Program-made: the position numbers and the translations under genes
Assembly: GCA_020848435.1 (NCBI GenBank)
Contig: JADLAC010000066.1
Coordinates: forward strand, 1 to 64,000
From: Burkholderiales bacterium
GTDB taxonomy: Bacteria > Pseudomonadota > Gammaproteobacteria > Burkholderiales > WYBJ01
Direction of reading: 5' to 3'
DNA length: 64,000 nucleotides
The notes under the pieces: model-generated
Told to the model about the DNA's origin: nothing
The model's database searches: none
What the model saw: only the letters and a program-made list of their open reading frames with translations
Shown here: positions 51,090-59,221 of the stretch, piece by piece
Layout of the letters: each line of letters begins with the position of its first letter
Position numbering within the stretch: position 1 is the stretch's first letter

Positions 51090-52103
51090 TCAGCGCTCTG
51101 CCCGTAGCCAATCGGCGACTTCGAGCGCGAAGTACGTAAGGATCGCGTCGGCCCCGGCCCGCTTCATGGCGACCAAGGCTTCGAGCACGCATTTCTTCTC
51201 GTCGATCCAACCGTTCTGACCGGCGGCCTTGAGCATCGCGTATTCTCCGCTCACTTGGTAGACACACGTCGGTACCTTGAACTCGTCTTTGAGCCGCCGC
51301 ACGATATCGAGATAGGGCAGACCCGGTTTCACCATGATCATGTCGGCGCCCTCGTCGAGGTCGACGGCGACTTCGCGCAGGGCTTCGTCGCTGTTGGCGG
51401 GATCGATTTGATAGGTGTACTTGTCGCCGCTACCCAGGTTCGCGGCCGAGCCGACCGCATCCCGGAACGGACCGTAAAACGACGAGGCGTACTTGGCCGA
51501 ATACGCGAGGATACGCGTATGGATATGACCCTGCTCGTCGAGCGCACGCCGGATGGCCCCGATGCGCCCGTCCATCATGTCTGAAGGCGCCACGATGTCG
51601 ACCCCGGCGGCGGCGTGCGTGAGCGCCTGCCGTTGTAGTACCGCAATGGTCTCGTCATTCAGCACATAACCGCCGGCGTCGATTAGCCCATCCTGGCCAT
51701 GGCTCGTATAGGGGTCGAGAGCGATGTCGGTGATGACGCCCAGCTCCGGAAAGTGCTGCTTGAGCGCGCGCACCGCGCGCGGGACCAGACCTTCCGAGTT
51801 GAACGCTTCGCGCGCATCGTCGCTCTTGAGCTCGGTCGACACCACCGGAAACAGCGCGATCGCCGGGACCGAAAGTTGCGAGCAGCGTTGCGCTTCGGTA
51901 AGCAGCCGGTCCACGCTCATGCGGTTCACTCCCGGCATGGAGGGCACCGGTTCGGTTCGCTGCGTGCCCTCGAGCACGAATACCGGATAGATCAAGTCGT
52001 CGCAGCTCAGGCGCGATTCGCGCATCAGCCTGCGACTGAAGGCGTCGCGGCGCATACGCCGCATCCGGGTCGCGGGAAACGGTCCAAATCGATTGTCTGT
52101 CAC
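51090..52103 (-). CDS. hemB: Delta-aminolevulinic acid dehydratase (porphobilinogen synthase)
   Basis: Condenses two 5-aminolevulinates to porphobilinogen. It has 337 residues. The Schiff-base lysines are Lys204 (SAKYASSFYGPF) and Lys259 (MVKPGLPYLD). The zinc-ligand cysteines are replaced (DPYTSHGQDG), indicating the magnesium-type enzyme. The start is a GTG at 52103 with the purine-rich AAGGAAGTAAGGAC upstream. The 5' side is highly structured and may hold a small leader ORF. Confidence 0.95.
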   Translation of the reverse strand: MTDNRFGPFPATRMRRMRRDAFSRRLMRESRLSCDDLIYPVFVLEGTQRTEPVPSMPGVNRMSVDRLLTEAQRCSQLSVPAIALFPVVSTELKSDDAREAFNSEGLVPRAVRALKQHFPELGVITDIALDPYTSHGQDGLIDAGGYVLNDETIAVLQRQALTHAAAGVDIVAPSDMMDGRIGAIRRALDEQGHIHTRILAYSAKYASSFYGPFRDAVGSAANLGSGDKYTYQIDPANSDEALREVAVDLDEGADMIMVKPGLPYLDIVRRLKDEFKVPTCVYQVSGEYAMLKAAGQNGWIDEKKCVLEALVAMKRAGADAILTYFALEVADWLRAER

Positions 52104-52107
52104 GTCC

Positions 52108-52203
52108 TTACTTCCTTAGCAAGAGTCCGGATTTCGCGCCGCGTGCACGGCGCGGGAACTTCTGCCGCTGCGTGAGCGTCTCATCACGCAGACGATGCTT
52201 CAT
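52108..52203 (-). CDS. Possible 31-residue leader ORF upstream of hemB
   Basis: An ATG at 52203, preceded by the purine-rich GGGAGGAGAAGCGGGAGACG, opens a frame of 31 codons rich in Arg and Lys (MKHRLRDETLTQRQ...). It ends with TAA four bases before the hemB GTG. The start codon sits in the stem of an 8-bp hairpin (52190-52208). The short gap could couple its translation to hemB. It may equally be chance, since the same DNA also fits a plus-strand structured RNA. Confidence 0.25.
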   Translation of the reverse strand: MKHRLRDETLTQRQKFPRRARGAKSGLLLRK

Positions 52204-52300
52204 CGTCTCCCGCTTCTCCTCCCTGAGCGGGCGCCTTAATCCCAAATTAAGGCATTTTCGCCCCCGGCTTTGCTCCCCTTTAGCCGGGGGTTTTTATTTT
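52169..52300 (+). ncRNA. Candidate structured small RNA between hemB and engB
   Basis: Read on the plus strand, four hairpins follow in order: TGCGTGA/TCACGCA (52169-52190), AGACGATG/CATCGTCT (52190-52208), CCCGC/GCGGG enclosing the 13-nt loop TTCTCCTCCCTGA (52209-52231), and GCCTTAAT/ATTAAGGC (52233-52253). An intrinsic terminator follows at 52261-52300. The C/U-rich loop resembles anti-Shine-Dalgarno seeds of regulatory RNAs. In E. coli Spot 42, and in Pseudomonas ErsA, the RNA gene also lies beside engB (yihA). No clear promoter was found, so the 5' end is open; hairpins before 52190 may not belong. Confidence 0.4.
52261..52300 (+). terminator. Plus-strand intrinsic terminator at the engB 3' end
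   Basis: A 9-bp perfect stem CCCCCGGCT/AGCCGGGGG (52261-52269, 52282-52290) with a 12-nt pyrimidine-rich loop is followed by TTTTTATTTT. The T-run is on the plus strand only, so it ends plus-strand transcription although no plus-strand protein gene lies just upstream. The engB stop codon (52280-52282) lies at the loop/stem border. Confidence 0.8.
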
Positions 52301-52921
52301 GGCCGCCGGAGCCTTCACGGCGCGGGCCGAAAGATCCAGCCACTGCGCGATGATGCTCTGGGCCTGCTCGACGCCCGAGCGCGCTTGGCTGGAAAAAAGC
52401 TGCACCGTGCATGGCATGCCCTCAGCGGCGAGCAGGCGCTCGAGCCCTCGCAGCGCGCCGAGGGCCTGGCTGCGCGAAAGCTTGTCGGCCTTCGTCAAGA
52501 GCACATGCACGGGACGCCCTCGCGGCAGGAACCATTCTACTAGGTGGCGATCGAGCGGGGTCAGTGGATGACGCACATCCATGATCAAGATCAAACCCTT
52601 GAGCGGCTCGCGCTGGCCGAGGTAGGCGTCCACCAAGCGCCCCCACTGGCGCCGCGTCGATGCATCGACCTGGGCATAGCCATAGCCGGGCAGGTCGACC
52701 AGAAAGTGTCGCGGTGCCAGCTCGAACAACTGAATGAGCCGGGTCTTGCCCGGCTTGCGGGCGACGAATGCAAGCCGGCGTCGATGCGTCAACGCGTTGA
52801 TGGCGCTCGACTTGCCCGCATTCGATCGACCCGCGAAGGCGACTTCGCCCAAGGAATCGGCCGGCAGGTGGTGCAGCTCGGCGACTGTAAGCGCAAGTTT
52901 GGCGTGGCTGAATAGGGACAT
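52280..52921 (-). CDS. engB: Ribosome biogenesis GTP-binding protein EngB (YsxC/YihA)
   Basis: Essential GTPase for 50S subunit assembly. It has 213 residues. G1 GRSNAGKSSAIN lies near 31-42, G2/G3 GKTRLIQLF and DLPGYGYA follow, and G4 TKADK is present. The ATG at 52921 (MSLFSHAKL) is chosen over a GTG at 52960 by homology. The gene runs divergently from cytochrome c4. Confidence 0.94.
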   Translation of the reverse strand: MSLFSHAKLALTVAELHHLPADSLGEVAFAGRSNAGKSSAINALTHRRRLAFVARKPGKTRLIQLFELAPRHFLVDLPGYGYAQVDASTRRQWGRLVDAYLGQREPLKGLILIMDVRHPLTPLDRHLVEWFLPRGRPVHVLLTKADKLSRSQALGALRGLERLLAAEGMPCTVQLFSSQARSGVEQAQSIIAQWLDLSARAVKAPAAKIKTPG

Positions 52922-52947
52922 GTCGGCTGGCGAAGCTCGGCCGGAGC

Positions 52948-52976
52948 TTGGCTCAGGCACGCGTGCTTGCTATAGA
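52948..52976 (+). promoter_or_regulatory. Promoter of the cytochrome c4 gene
   Basis: TTGGCT (52948-52953), a 17-bp spacer and TATAGA (52971-52976) lie upstream; the -10 is preceded by TGC, giving an extended -10. It lies about 40 bp before the start codon. Confidence 0.5.
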
Positions 52977-53017
52977 ATACGCCGCTTTGTATCGGTGATG
53001 CGCGCGAGGAGTACGCG

Positions 53018-53647
53018 ATGAGGTTAATGGCAGCGACGGTTTTCCTTGGCACCGCCCTGGCGACAGCGGGCAGCTTCGCGGCCGATGCCAACAAAGAGGC
53101 CGCTCCGGCCGCCGCGGGCCAGAAAATTGCAACCGAGGTCTGCGCTGCTTGCCACGGGGTCGACGGACACAGTCCCCTGCCCGCCAATCCGCACTTGGCC
53201 GGGCAGCATGCCGACTACATCGCCAAGCAGCTCGCCGACTTCAAGAACAACACGGACCGCAAGAATGCCGTCATGATGGCCATGGCGCAGCCCTTGTCGC
53301 CCGCGGACATGCGGGCGGTGGCGACCCACTATGCGGCCCAAAAGCCCCGCCCCAGCGTCGCTACCAATAAAGAACTCGTCGCGCTCGGACAGAAGCTCTA
53401 TCGCGGCGGGAACGCGGCCACCGGCGTGCCGGCGTGCGCCGGCTGTCACAGCCCCAACGGTTCCGGCATACCGTCGCAGTACCCGCGGCTTTCGGCCCAG
53501 ATTCCGGAATACACGGCCGCGCAGTTACGCGCCTTCCGCGCCGCGGAACGCGGGAACGACGCCAATCAGATGATGCGCATGATCGCCGCGCGCATGAGCG
53601 ACCAGGAAATCGCGGCGGTTGCCGAGTATCTCGCCGGTCTGCAATAG
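53018..53647 (+). CDS. Diheme cytochrome c4
   Basis: Periplasmic electron carrier of 209 residues with a signal peptide (to about SFAA) and two c-type heme sites: C42-A-A-C-H46 in the N-terminal half and C140-A-G-C-H144 in the second. The two halves are homologous, as in cytochrome c4 of other proteobacteria that feed cytochrome cbb3-type oxidases. GAGGAG lies 7 nt before the ATG. Confidence 0.93.
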   Translation: MRLMAATVFLGTALATAGSFAADANKEAAPAAAGQKIATEVCAACHGVDGHSPLPANPHLAGQHADYIAKQLADFKNNTDRKNAVMMAMAQPLSPADMRAVATHYAAQKPRPSVATNKELVALGQKLYRGGNAATGVPACAGCHSPNGSGIPSQYPRLSAQIPEYTAAQLRAFRAAERGNDANQMMRMIAARMSDQEIAAVAEYLAGLQ

Positions 53648-53809
53648 CGAGCAGCTCTAACCCATACGCCTTGCGGTTCCCTGTGCCAGCGTGACGGCGG
53701 GCACAGGTGTCGCCGCCTGCGGGGGAGTAAGGCGCGCGGCGTTGTCGCTGCCGCCGCCGCCAGATCGGACCTAGCCTAGTGGCGCGCGGGCAGACCGCGC
53801 GCCGCTTGC

Positions 53810-55090
53810 TCAGCTCGCCAGTGCTGCGAACGCCCGTTCGGCCGCGCTGAAGGTATGCGCGAGCGCTTCGTCATCGTGCGCCGCGGATACGAAACCCGCT
53901 TCGAATGCCGACGGCGCGAAATACACGCCTTCATGCAGGATGGCGTGAAAGAACGTGTTGAACGCCTTTTGGTCGCAGGCCATGACTTCCGTATAGCTCG
54001 CGGGTGGCCGAGCGGCGAAATAAAGCCCGAACATCCCGCCGATCGATTGCGCGCAGAAGGCCACGCCGGCGGCGCGGGCGCGCTCGGTGAGGCCCGACAC
54101 CAGCCGCGCGCCGAGCGCGCCGAGCCGGTCATAGAATCCCGCGGCCTGCACCAGTCTCAGCGTCGCGAGGCCCGCTGCTACCGCCACCGGATTTCCGGAC
54201 AGCGTCCCGGCTTGATACACCGGGCCGAGCGGAGAGACGCATTGCATGATGTCTTTTCTACCGCCAAAGGCCGCGAGCGGCATGCCGCCGCCGACGACCT
54301 TGCCGAGCGTGACGAGATCGGGCGTGATGCCGTACAGCCCGGCCGCGCCGTGCAGGCCCACGCGAAAGCCGGTCATCACTTCATCGAGGATGAGCACCGC
54401 GCCGGCGCGCTGGGTGAGCTCGACCAGCGCCTGGAGAAAGGCGGCATCCGGCAGGATCAGGTTCACGTTGCCCGCGATCGGCTCGACGATCACGGCGGCG
54501 ATGCGATCGCCCATGCGTTCGAACGCCGCCGCGAGCGCGCTCGCATCGTTATACGGCAGCACGACGGTATGCGCCGTCGTCTCGGCCGGAACGCCGGCGG
54601 AGCTGGGCTGACCGAAAGTGAGCGCGCCCGAGCCCGCCTTTACCAGCAACGCGTCTGCATGGCCGTGGTAACAGCCTTCGAACTTGACCACCAGGTTGCG
54701 CCCGGTAAAGCCGCGGGCGAGCCGGATCGCGCTCATGGTTGCCTCGGTGCCAGAGCTCACCAGGCGTACTTGCTCGAGCCCGGGCACCAACCGGCACAGC
54801 AACTGCGCCAGCTCGAGCTCGCCCGCGGTCGGCGCGCCGAAGCTCAAGCCGAGACCCGCGGCCGCGCGCACCGCTTCGATCACGGCCGGATGGGCATGGC
54901 CGAGAATCATCGGGCCCCAGGAACCGACGTAGTCGACGTAACGGCGGCCTTCGACGTCGGTCAGCCAGGCGCCGCTTGCGCTGCGCACGAACACCGGCGT
55001 CCCGCCGACGGCGCGAAATGCGCGCACCGGCGAGTTCACACCACCCGGAATCACCTGTTGCGAGCGCGCGAACAGATCTTCATTATCCAA
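53810..55090 (-). CDS. hemL: Glutamate-1-semialdehyde 2,1-aminomutase
   Basis: PLP enzyme forming 5-aminolevulinate in the C5 heme pathway. It has 426 residues. The PLP lysine is Lys264 in TLGKVVGGGMP, and FEGCYHGHADALLVKAGSG is diagnostic. The start is a TTG at 55090 with AGGAG about 9 nt upstream, inside the end of thiE; no in-frame ATG gives the family N-terminus. The 160 bp after its stop hold a 9-bp GC hairpin (53781-53803) without a T-run. Confidence 0.94.
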   Translation of the reverse strand: MDNEDLFARSQQVIPGGVNSPVRAFRAVGGTPVFVRSASGAWLTDVEGRRYVDYVGSWGPMILGHAHPAVIEAVRAAAGLGLSFGAPTAGELELAQLLCRLVPGLEQVRLVSSGTEATMSAIRLARGFTGRNLVVKFEGCYHGHADALLVKAGSGALTFGQPSSAGVPAETTAHTVVLPYNDASALAAAFERMGDRIAAVIVEPIAGNVNLILPDAAFLQALVELTQRAGAVLILDEVMTGFRVGLHGAAGLYGITPDLVTLGKVVGGGMPLAAFGGRKDIMQCVSPLGPVYQAGTLSGNPVAVAAGLATLRLVQAAGFYDRLGALGARLVSGLTERARAAGVAFCAQSIGGMFGLYFAARPPASYTEVMACDQKAFNTFFHAILHEGVYFAPSAFEAGFVSAAHDDEALAHTFSAAERAFAALAS

Positions 55091-55721
55091 GGCGATCGCT
55101 CCTCGCGCACAAGGCTGCGAACTTACGCGCGGCGCCGGCCACATCGGCAGCGTCGAAGAGTGCCGAGATGACGGCGAGTGCATCGACGCCGGCGCGCAGC
55201 AACTCCGCTGCGTTGTCGAGCGTGATACCCCCGATTGCGACCACCGGCAGAGCGATCGTGCGTTTGGCTTCGCTAACCAATGCGAGCGGCGCGCGGGTCG
55301 CACCCGGTTTCGTAGTGGAAGCAAAGAAGCTCCCGAACGCAACATAATCGGCGCCTTGCTTTCTTGCATCCACCGCACGCGCGATGTCGCCATAGCAAGA
55401 GACGCCCAGAAGCGCGTGGGGAAGCCGAGCGCGCGCCGCGGCGACATCGCCGTCGTCGCGTCCCAGGTGCAGTCCGGGTGCGACGATGGCTGCCGCGAGC
55501 TCGGTGTCATCGTTGATGATCAGGGGCACTTGCGCGGCCGCACAGATCGGCAGCAGCGCCCGTGCCTGCTCCAGGCGCAATGTTTCGCCGGCTGTCTTGT
55601 TGCGATACTGCACGAGCTGCGCACCCCCAGCGAGCGCCGCGCTTACCAGCGCGCAGAGCCGAGCAGTATCCGCTTCGTCGGGGGTGACCGCGTACAACCC
55701 GGAGATCGCTCTTCTATTCAT
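55083..55721 (-). CDS. thiE: Thiamine-phosphate synthase
   Basis: Joins HMP-PP and the thiazole phosphate to form thiamine phosphate. It has 212 residues in a TIM barrel, with QYRNKTAG, INDD, GLHLGRDDGD, VSCY and VAIGGI all in the family order. The ATG at 55721 overlaps the thiD stop by 8 bp, and its end overlaps the hemL start. Confidence 0.94.
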   Translation of the reverse strand: MNRRAISGLYAVTPDEADTARLCALVSAALAGGAQLVQYRNKTAGETLRLEQARALLPICAAAQVPLIINDDTELAAAIVAPGLHLGRDDGDVAAARARLPHALLGVSCYGDIARAVDARKQGADYVAFGSFFASTTKPGATRAPLALVSEAKRTIALPVVAIGGITLDNAAELLRAGVDALAVISALFDAADVAGAARKFAALCARSDRLG

Positions 55722-56538
55722 CTCGCTCGTCCGCTTCCCGCGCCCAGAAGAGCCGGTCGGGAATGTGTTGACCCATACCGGGGCGGAATCCCTGCTTGAG
55801 CGTCTGCCAGGTGTACTCTTGCGCGTCGTGCACGGCCTCTTCCACCGACAAGCCATTGGCCAAGGTCGCGGCTACCGCGGCAGCGAGCGTGCAGCCCGAG
55901 CCGTGATACGAGCCCGCCAGTCGCTCCCAACTGTCGGTACGCACCACGCCATCCTGACCATACAAGGTGTTGATCACTTTCGGCGTGTTGGCATGCGTTC
56001 CGGTGACCAGCACGTATTCGCAGCCGAGTTGCACGATGCGTTGCGCGAGCACGCGTTGATCGATCTCGTCGGCCTCCTCGCCGTCGATCTGCGCCAGGCG
56101 GCGTGCCTCGACGACGTTCGGCGTGAGTATGGTGGTCTGCGGAAAAAGCAGCTCGCGCATGGCCGCGATAATCTCGTCGCCTGCGAGTTCATCGCCGCGG
56201 CCCGAAGCGAGCACGGGATCGAGCACGAGCGGTATGTCGGGATAATCGCAGACCACTTCGGCGATCGCCGCGATGTTCTCCACGCTGCCGAGCACGCCGA
56301 GCTTGAACGCCGCCACCGGCATGTCTTCCAGCACACAGCGTGCTTGATCGGCCACCCACTCGGCTTCGATCGGCAGCACGGCTTCGACCCCGATCGTATC
56401 CTGCACGGTGAGCCCGGTGATTACCGCGAGCGGATGGCATCCCATGCTGGCGAGCGTCAGGATGTCGGCCTGGATGCCCGCGCCGCCGCTCGGATCGTTC
56501 GCGGCGAACACCAACACGATCGGAGGAGTGTCGCTCAT
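55714..56538 (-). CDS. thiD: Hydroxymethylpyrimidine/phosphomethylpyrimidine kinase
   Basis: Phosphorylates HMP and HMP-P for thiamine synthesis. It has 274 residues in a ribokinase fold. ANDPSGGAGIQADI is near the N-terminus and GSGCTLAAAVAA near the C-terminus. The ATG at 56538 has GGCGAGG upstream, unlike the ATG at 56559. No TPP riboswitch fits in the 70-bp gap to the divergent rubredoxin gene. Confidence 0.94.
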   Translation of the reverse strand: MSDTPPIVLVFAANDPSGGAGIQADILTLASMGCHPLAVITGLTVQDTIGVEAVLPIEAEWVADQARCVLEDMPVAAFKLGVLGSVENIAAIAEVVCDYPDIPLVLDPVLASGRGDELAGDEIIAAMRELLFPQTTILTPNVVEARRLAQIDGEEADEIDQRVLAQRIVQLGCEYVLVTGTHANTPKVINTLYGQDGVVRTDSWERLAGSYHGSGCTLAAAVAATLANGLSVEEAVHDAQEYTWQTLKQGFRPGMGQHIPDRLFWAREADERDE

Positions 56539-56564
56539 GGCGCCTCGCCGCGGCTCCATTATCG

Positions 56565-56593
56565 ATTAGAATCGCCGCTCATTGTATCCGCAA
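56565..56593 (-). promoter_or_regulatory. Promoter of thiD-thiE-hemL
   Basis: On the minus strand TTGCGG (56588-56593), a 17-bp spacer and TCTAAT (56565-56570) lie about 27 bp before the thiD ATG. Confidence 0.5.
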
Positions 56594-56608
56594 CCCCGAT
56601 TGCCGGCC

Positions 56609-56797
56609 ATGACGAGCGTCGACACCAAGGTGTACCGGACCTACATGTGCCTCATCTGTGGCTTTGTCTACGACGAAGCGGCAGGTTTGCCCGAAGAAGG
56701 CATACCGGCCGGCACCCGCTGGGAGGACGTGCCGATGAACTGGACGTGCCCGGAATGCGGGGCGCGCAAGGAAGATTTCGAGATGGTGCAAATCTAG
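56609..56797 (+). CDS. Rubredoxin
   Basis: Small iron protein of 62 residues with the four iron-ligand cysteines C14, C17, C47 and C50 in CLICG and CPECG. YDEAAGLPEEGIPAGT is the usual linker. It transfers single electrons, but the partner cannot be read from the context. The ATG at 56609 is preferred over a TTG at 56582. Rubredoxin divergent from thiD/hemL is common in betaproteobacteria. Confidence 0.93.
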   Translation: MTSVDTKVYRTYMCLICGFVYDEAAGLPEEGIPAGTRWEDVPMNWTCPECGARKEDFEMVQI

Positions 56798-56888
56798 TGT
56801 CGCGGGCCCGCAGGTCGCCGAGCGCGGATGACGAGCAGCGACCGATCGAGCTCGGAGCCCAGGAGCAACGACCGAACGGAGGCGTCCC

Positions 56889-57278
56889 ATGCGTATCTTG
56901 CACACCATGATCCGCGTCGGCAATCTCGAGCGTTCCATCGAGTTCTACACCAACGTGCTCGGCATGAGCGTGCTGCGGCGTAGAGACTATCCCGAAGGCC
57001 GCTTTACCAATTGCTTCGTTGGCTATGGCGACGAAGGCACGACCGCGGTGCTGGAGCTGACCCACAACTGGGACACCGAGCGCTATGAGCTGGGCACCGG
57101 CTACGGCCATGTAGCCATCGAGGTCGACGATGCCTACCAGGCATGCGAGGAAGTTCTCCGGCGCGGCGGTAAAGTGGCCCGGCCGGCCGGCCCGATGAAG
57201 CACGGCAGCACCGTGATCGCCTTCGTCGAGGACCCCGACGGCTACAAGATCGAGTTCGTCCAGCGCAAGGCCGCTTGA
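56889..57278 (+). CDS. gloA: Lactoylglutathione lyase (glyoxalase I)
   Basis: Converts the methylglyoxal-glutathione hemithioacetal to lactoylglutathione. It has 129 residues. All metal ligands of the E. coli enzyme align: His5, Glu56, His74 and Glu122. The lack of the inserts of zinc enzymes suggests a nickel/cobalt type. GGAGG lies 7 nt before the ATG. Confidence 0.96.
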   Translation: MRILHTMIRVGNLERSIEFYTNVLGMSVLRRRDYPEGRFTNCFVGYGDEGTTAVLELTHNWDTERYELGTGYGHVAIEVDDAYQACEEVLRRGGKVARPAGPMKHGSTVIAFVEDPDGYKIEFVQRKAA

Positions 57279-57280
57279 TA

Positions 57281-58111
57281 TCACATCTCGGCGCGCCTCG
57301 ATCCGGGCTCGAGGCGCGCTGTCCTCGGTCCGATCGTCTCGTGCAGCGCATTTGCGAGTCGCACGAAGTCCGCGACCGATAAGGTCTCGCCGCGCACCTG
57401 CGGGTCGATGCCGGCCTCGCGCAACTGCGCGGCATCGGCGATGCTCGCGAGCGCGTTGCGAAGCGTCTTGCGCCGTTGCCCGAAGGCCGCAGCGACCACG
57501 CGTGCGAACAGCGCCTCGTCGCGTGCCGGCGCCGGCAGCGTGCGCCACGGCCGCAGCCGCGCGAAGGCCGATTCGACCTTGGGTTGCGGCCGGAACGCGC
57601 CGGCGGGCACGCGAAACAAGCGCTCGATCTCGAATCGATAGCCCAGCATGACGGTCAGGCGGCCATAAGCGGCGCTGGCCGGACGCGCGATCATCCGCTC
57701 CACCACCTCCCGCTGCAGCATCACGTGGATGTCCGCGATGGCATCGGCGCACGCCAGCAAGCGGAACAACAACGGCGACGAAATGTTGTAGGGGAGGTTG
57801 CCAACGACGCGCACACTCGGGCCGGCCGAGGCGAAGTCGAATTCGAGCGCATCGCCGACGTGGACCTGCAAGCGCTCGCACGCATACGCCTCGCGCAGCG
57901 AGGCGGCCAGATCGCGATCGATTTCGATGACCTGGAGGTGGCGCACATGCTCGAGCAGGGCGCGCGTCAATACGCCGCGCCCGGGGCCCACTTCGATCGT
58001 GACATCCGCAGCGCGCGGCTCGATCGCGCGCACGATGCGCTGCACGACCGCGGGATCGACCAGGAAGTTCTGGCCGAAGCGCTTGCGCGGGCGGTGCGGT
58101 GCGAGCGCCAT
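57281..58111 (-). CDS. rsmA: 16S rRNA dimethyladenosine transferase
   Basis: Dimethylates A1518 and A1519 of 16S rRNA. It has 276 residues. RKRFGQNFL at the N-terminus, SAM motif EVGPGRGVLT near 40-49 and catalytic NLPY at 105-108 are present. It is last of the lptD-surA-pdxA-rsmA set, in the same order as in E. coli, 29 bp after pdxA. Confidence 0.96.
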   Translation of the reverse strand: MALAPHRPRKRFGQNFLVDPAVVQRIVRAIEPRAADVTIEVGPGRGVLTRALLEHVRHLQVIEIDRDLAASLREAYACERLQVHVGDALEFDFASAGPSVRVVGNLPYNISSPLLFRLLACADAIADIHVMLQREVVERMIARPASAAYGRLTVMLGYRFEIERLFRVPAGAFRPQPKVESAFARLRPWRTLPAPARDEALFARVVAAAFGQRRKTLRNALASIADAAQLREAGIDPQVRGETLSVADFVRLANALHETIGPRTARLEPGSRRAEM

Positions 58112-58140
58112 CGCGTGTCACGCGCCGTGAGCGCGCGCCG

Positions 58141-59166
58141 TCAACCGCGCGGGGACCGCGCGCTGGGGCTCGGCGCCCCGAGCGGACGGCCTGCCGCACG
58201 CGCGTTCTGTGCCATGACGGCTGCGGCCGCGATCGCTTCGATGAGACTCGATTCGTCGGCCGCGAGGCTCCCAGCGACATCGAGCGCCGTGCCGTGATCG
58301 ACGGACGTGCGCACGATCGGCAGGCCGAGCGTGACGTTGATGCCGTGGCCGAAGCTCGCGTACTTGAGCACGGGCAAGCCTTGGTCGTGGTACATCGCGA
58401 GCACCGCGTCAAATCGGCGCAGGCGCGCCGGGATGAAGAGCGTATCGGCCGGTAGCGGCCCTTCGATCGCATAGCCCTCGCTCTTCAAGCGCTCGACCAC
58501 CGGGACGATGATCTCGATCTCCTCGCGCCCGAGATACCCCGACTCGCCCGCGTGCGGATTGAGGCCGGCGACGCCGATGCGCGGGCGCTCGAGCGCATAG
58601 CGCCAGGCGAGATCGTGCACGAGGATGCGCAGCGTCTGCTCGAGTGATGCCGCATCGAGCTGGCCCGGCACGTCGCGCAATGCCAGGTGGGTGGTGGCAA
58701 GCGCGATGCGCAAGCCGCCGCCGCAGAGCATCATCACGACGCGCGCGGTGCGGGTGCGCTCGGCCAGCATCTCGGTGTGACCGGTAAAGGCGATTCCGGC
58801 GGCGTTGATGATGCCCTTGTGGACCGGTCCGGTCACCATGCCGTTGAACGTGCCGGCGAGACAACCGTCCGCGGCGCGCTCCAGTGTTTCGATCACGTAG
58901 GCGCTGTTGCGCACGTCGAGCTTACCCGGCGTGACCGCGGCGCGCAGCGGAACATGGAGCACTTCGAGTGTGTCCGCCCTGGGCTCGAGAGCGCTCGCCC
59001 AAGGCGCGAGCTGCCCCGGTATGCCGAGCGCGCGCGCGCGTTGGGCGAGCAGATCGATATCGGCGACGACCACGATACGCGCCGGCAGGCGGCGAGCGAG
59101 CAGCTTGACGGCGATGTCGGGGCCGATACCGGCCGGTTCACCGGGCGTGAGCGCGAGCGTGATCAC
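58141..59166 (-). CDS. pdxA: 4-hydroxythreonine-4-phosphate dehydrogenase
   Basis: NAD-dependent step of pyridoxal phosphate synthesis. It has 341 residues. TPGEPAGIGPDI near the start, metal-ligand segments with HTE and MYHDQGLPVLK are characteristic. The GTG at 59166 fits the family start; the upstream open frame is unrelated. The C-terminus has a short Ala/Arg/Pro-rich tail. Confidence 0.94.
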   Translation of the reverse strand: MITLALTPGEPAGIGPDIAVKLLARRLPARIVVVADIDLLAQRARALGIPGQLAPWASALEPRADTLEVLHVPLRAAVTPGKLDVRNSAYVIETLERAADGCLAGTFNGMVTGPVHKGIINAAGIAFTGHTEMLAERTRTARVVMMLCGGGLRIALATTHLALRDVPGQLDAASLEQTLRILVHDLAWRYALERPRIGVAGLNPHAGESGYLGREEIEIIVPVVERLKSEGYAIEGPLPADTLFIPARLRRFDAVLAMYHDQGLPVLKYASFGHGINVTLGLPIVRTSVDHGTALDVAGSLAADESSLIEAIAAAAVMAQNARAAGRPLGAPSPSARSPRG

Positions 59167-59221
59167 CCGATTGCGCCCGCCGCCAGGTCGGGCGCTCGCC
59201 CGCACGCATCGGCACACATGG

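Noticed and set aside
53781..53803. Terminator between cytochrome c4 and hemL
   Set aside because: The 9-bp stem GGCGCGCGG/CCGCGCGCC is perfect but neither side has a T-run, so it cannot be called an intrinsic terminator.
56539..56608. TPP riboswitch before thiD
   Set aside because: The 70-bp divergent gap is too short and contains promoter hexamers but no THI-box sequence.
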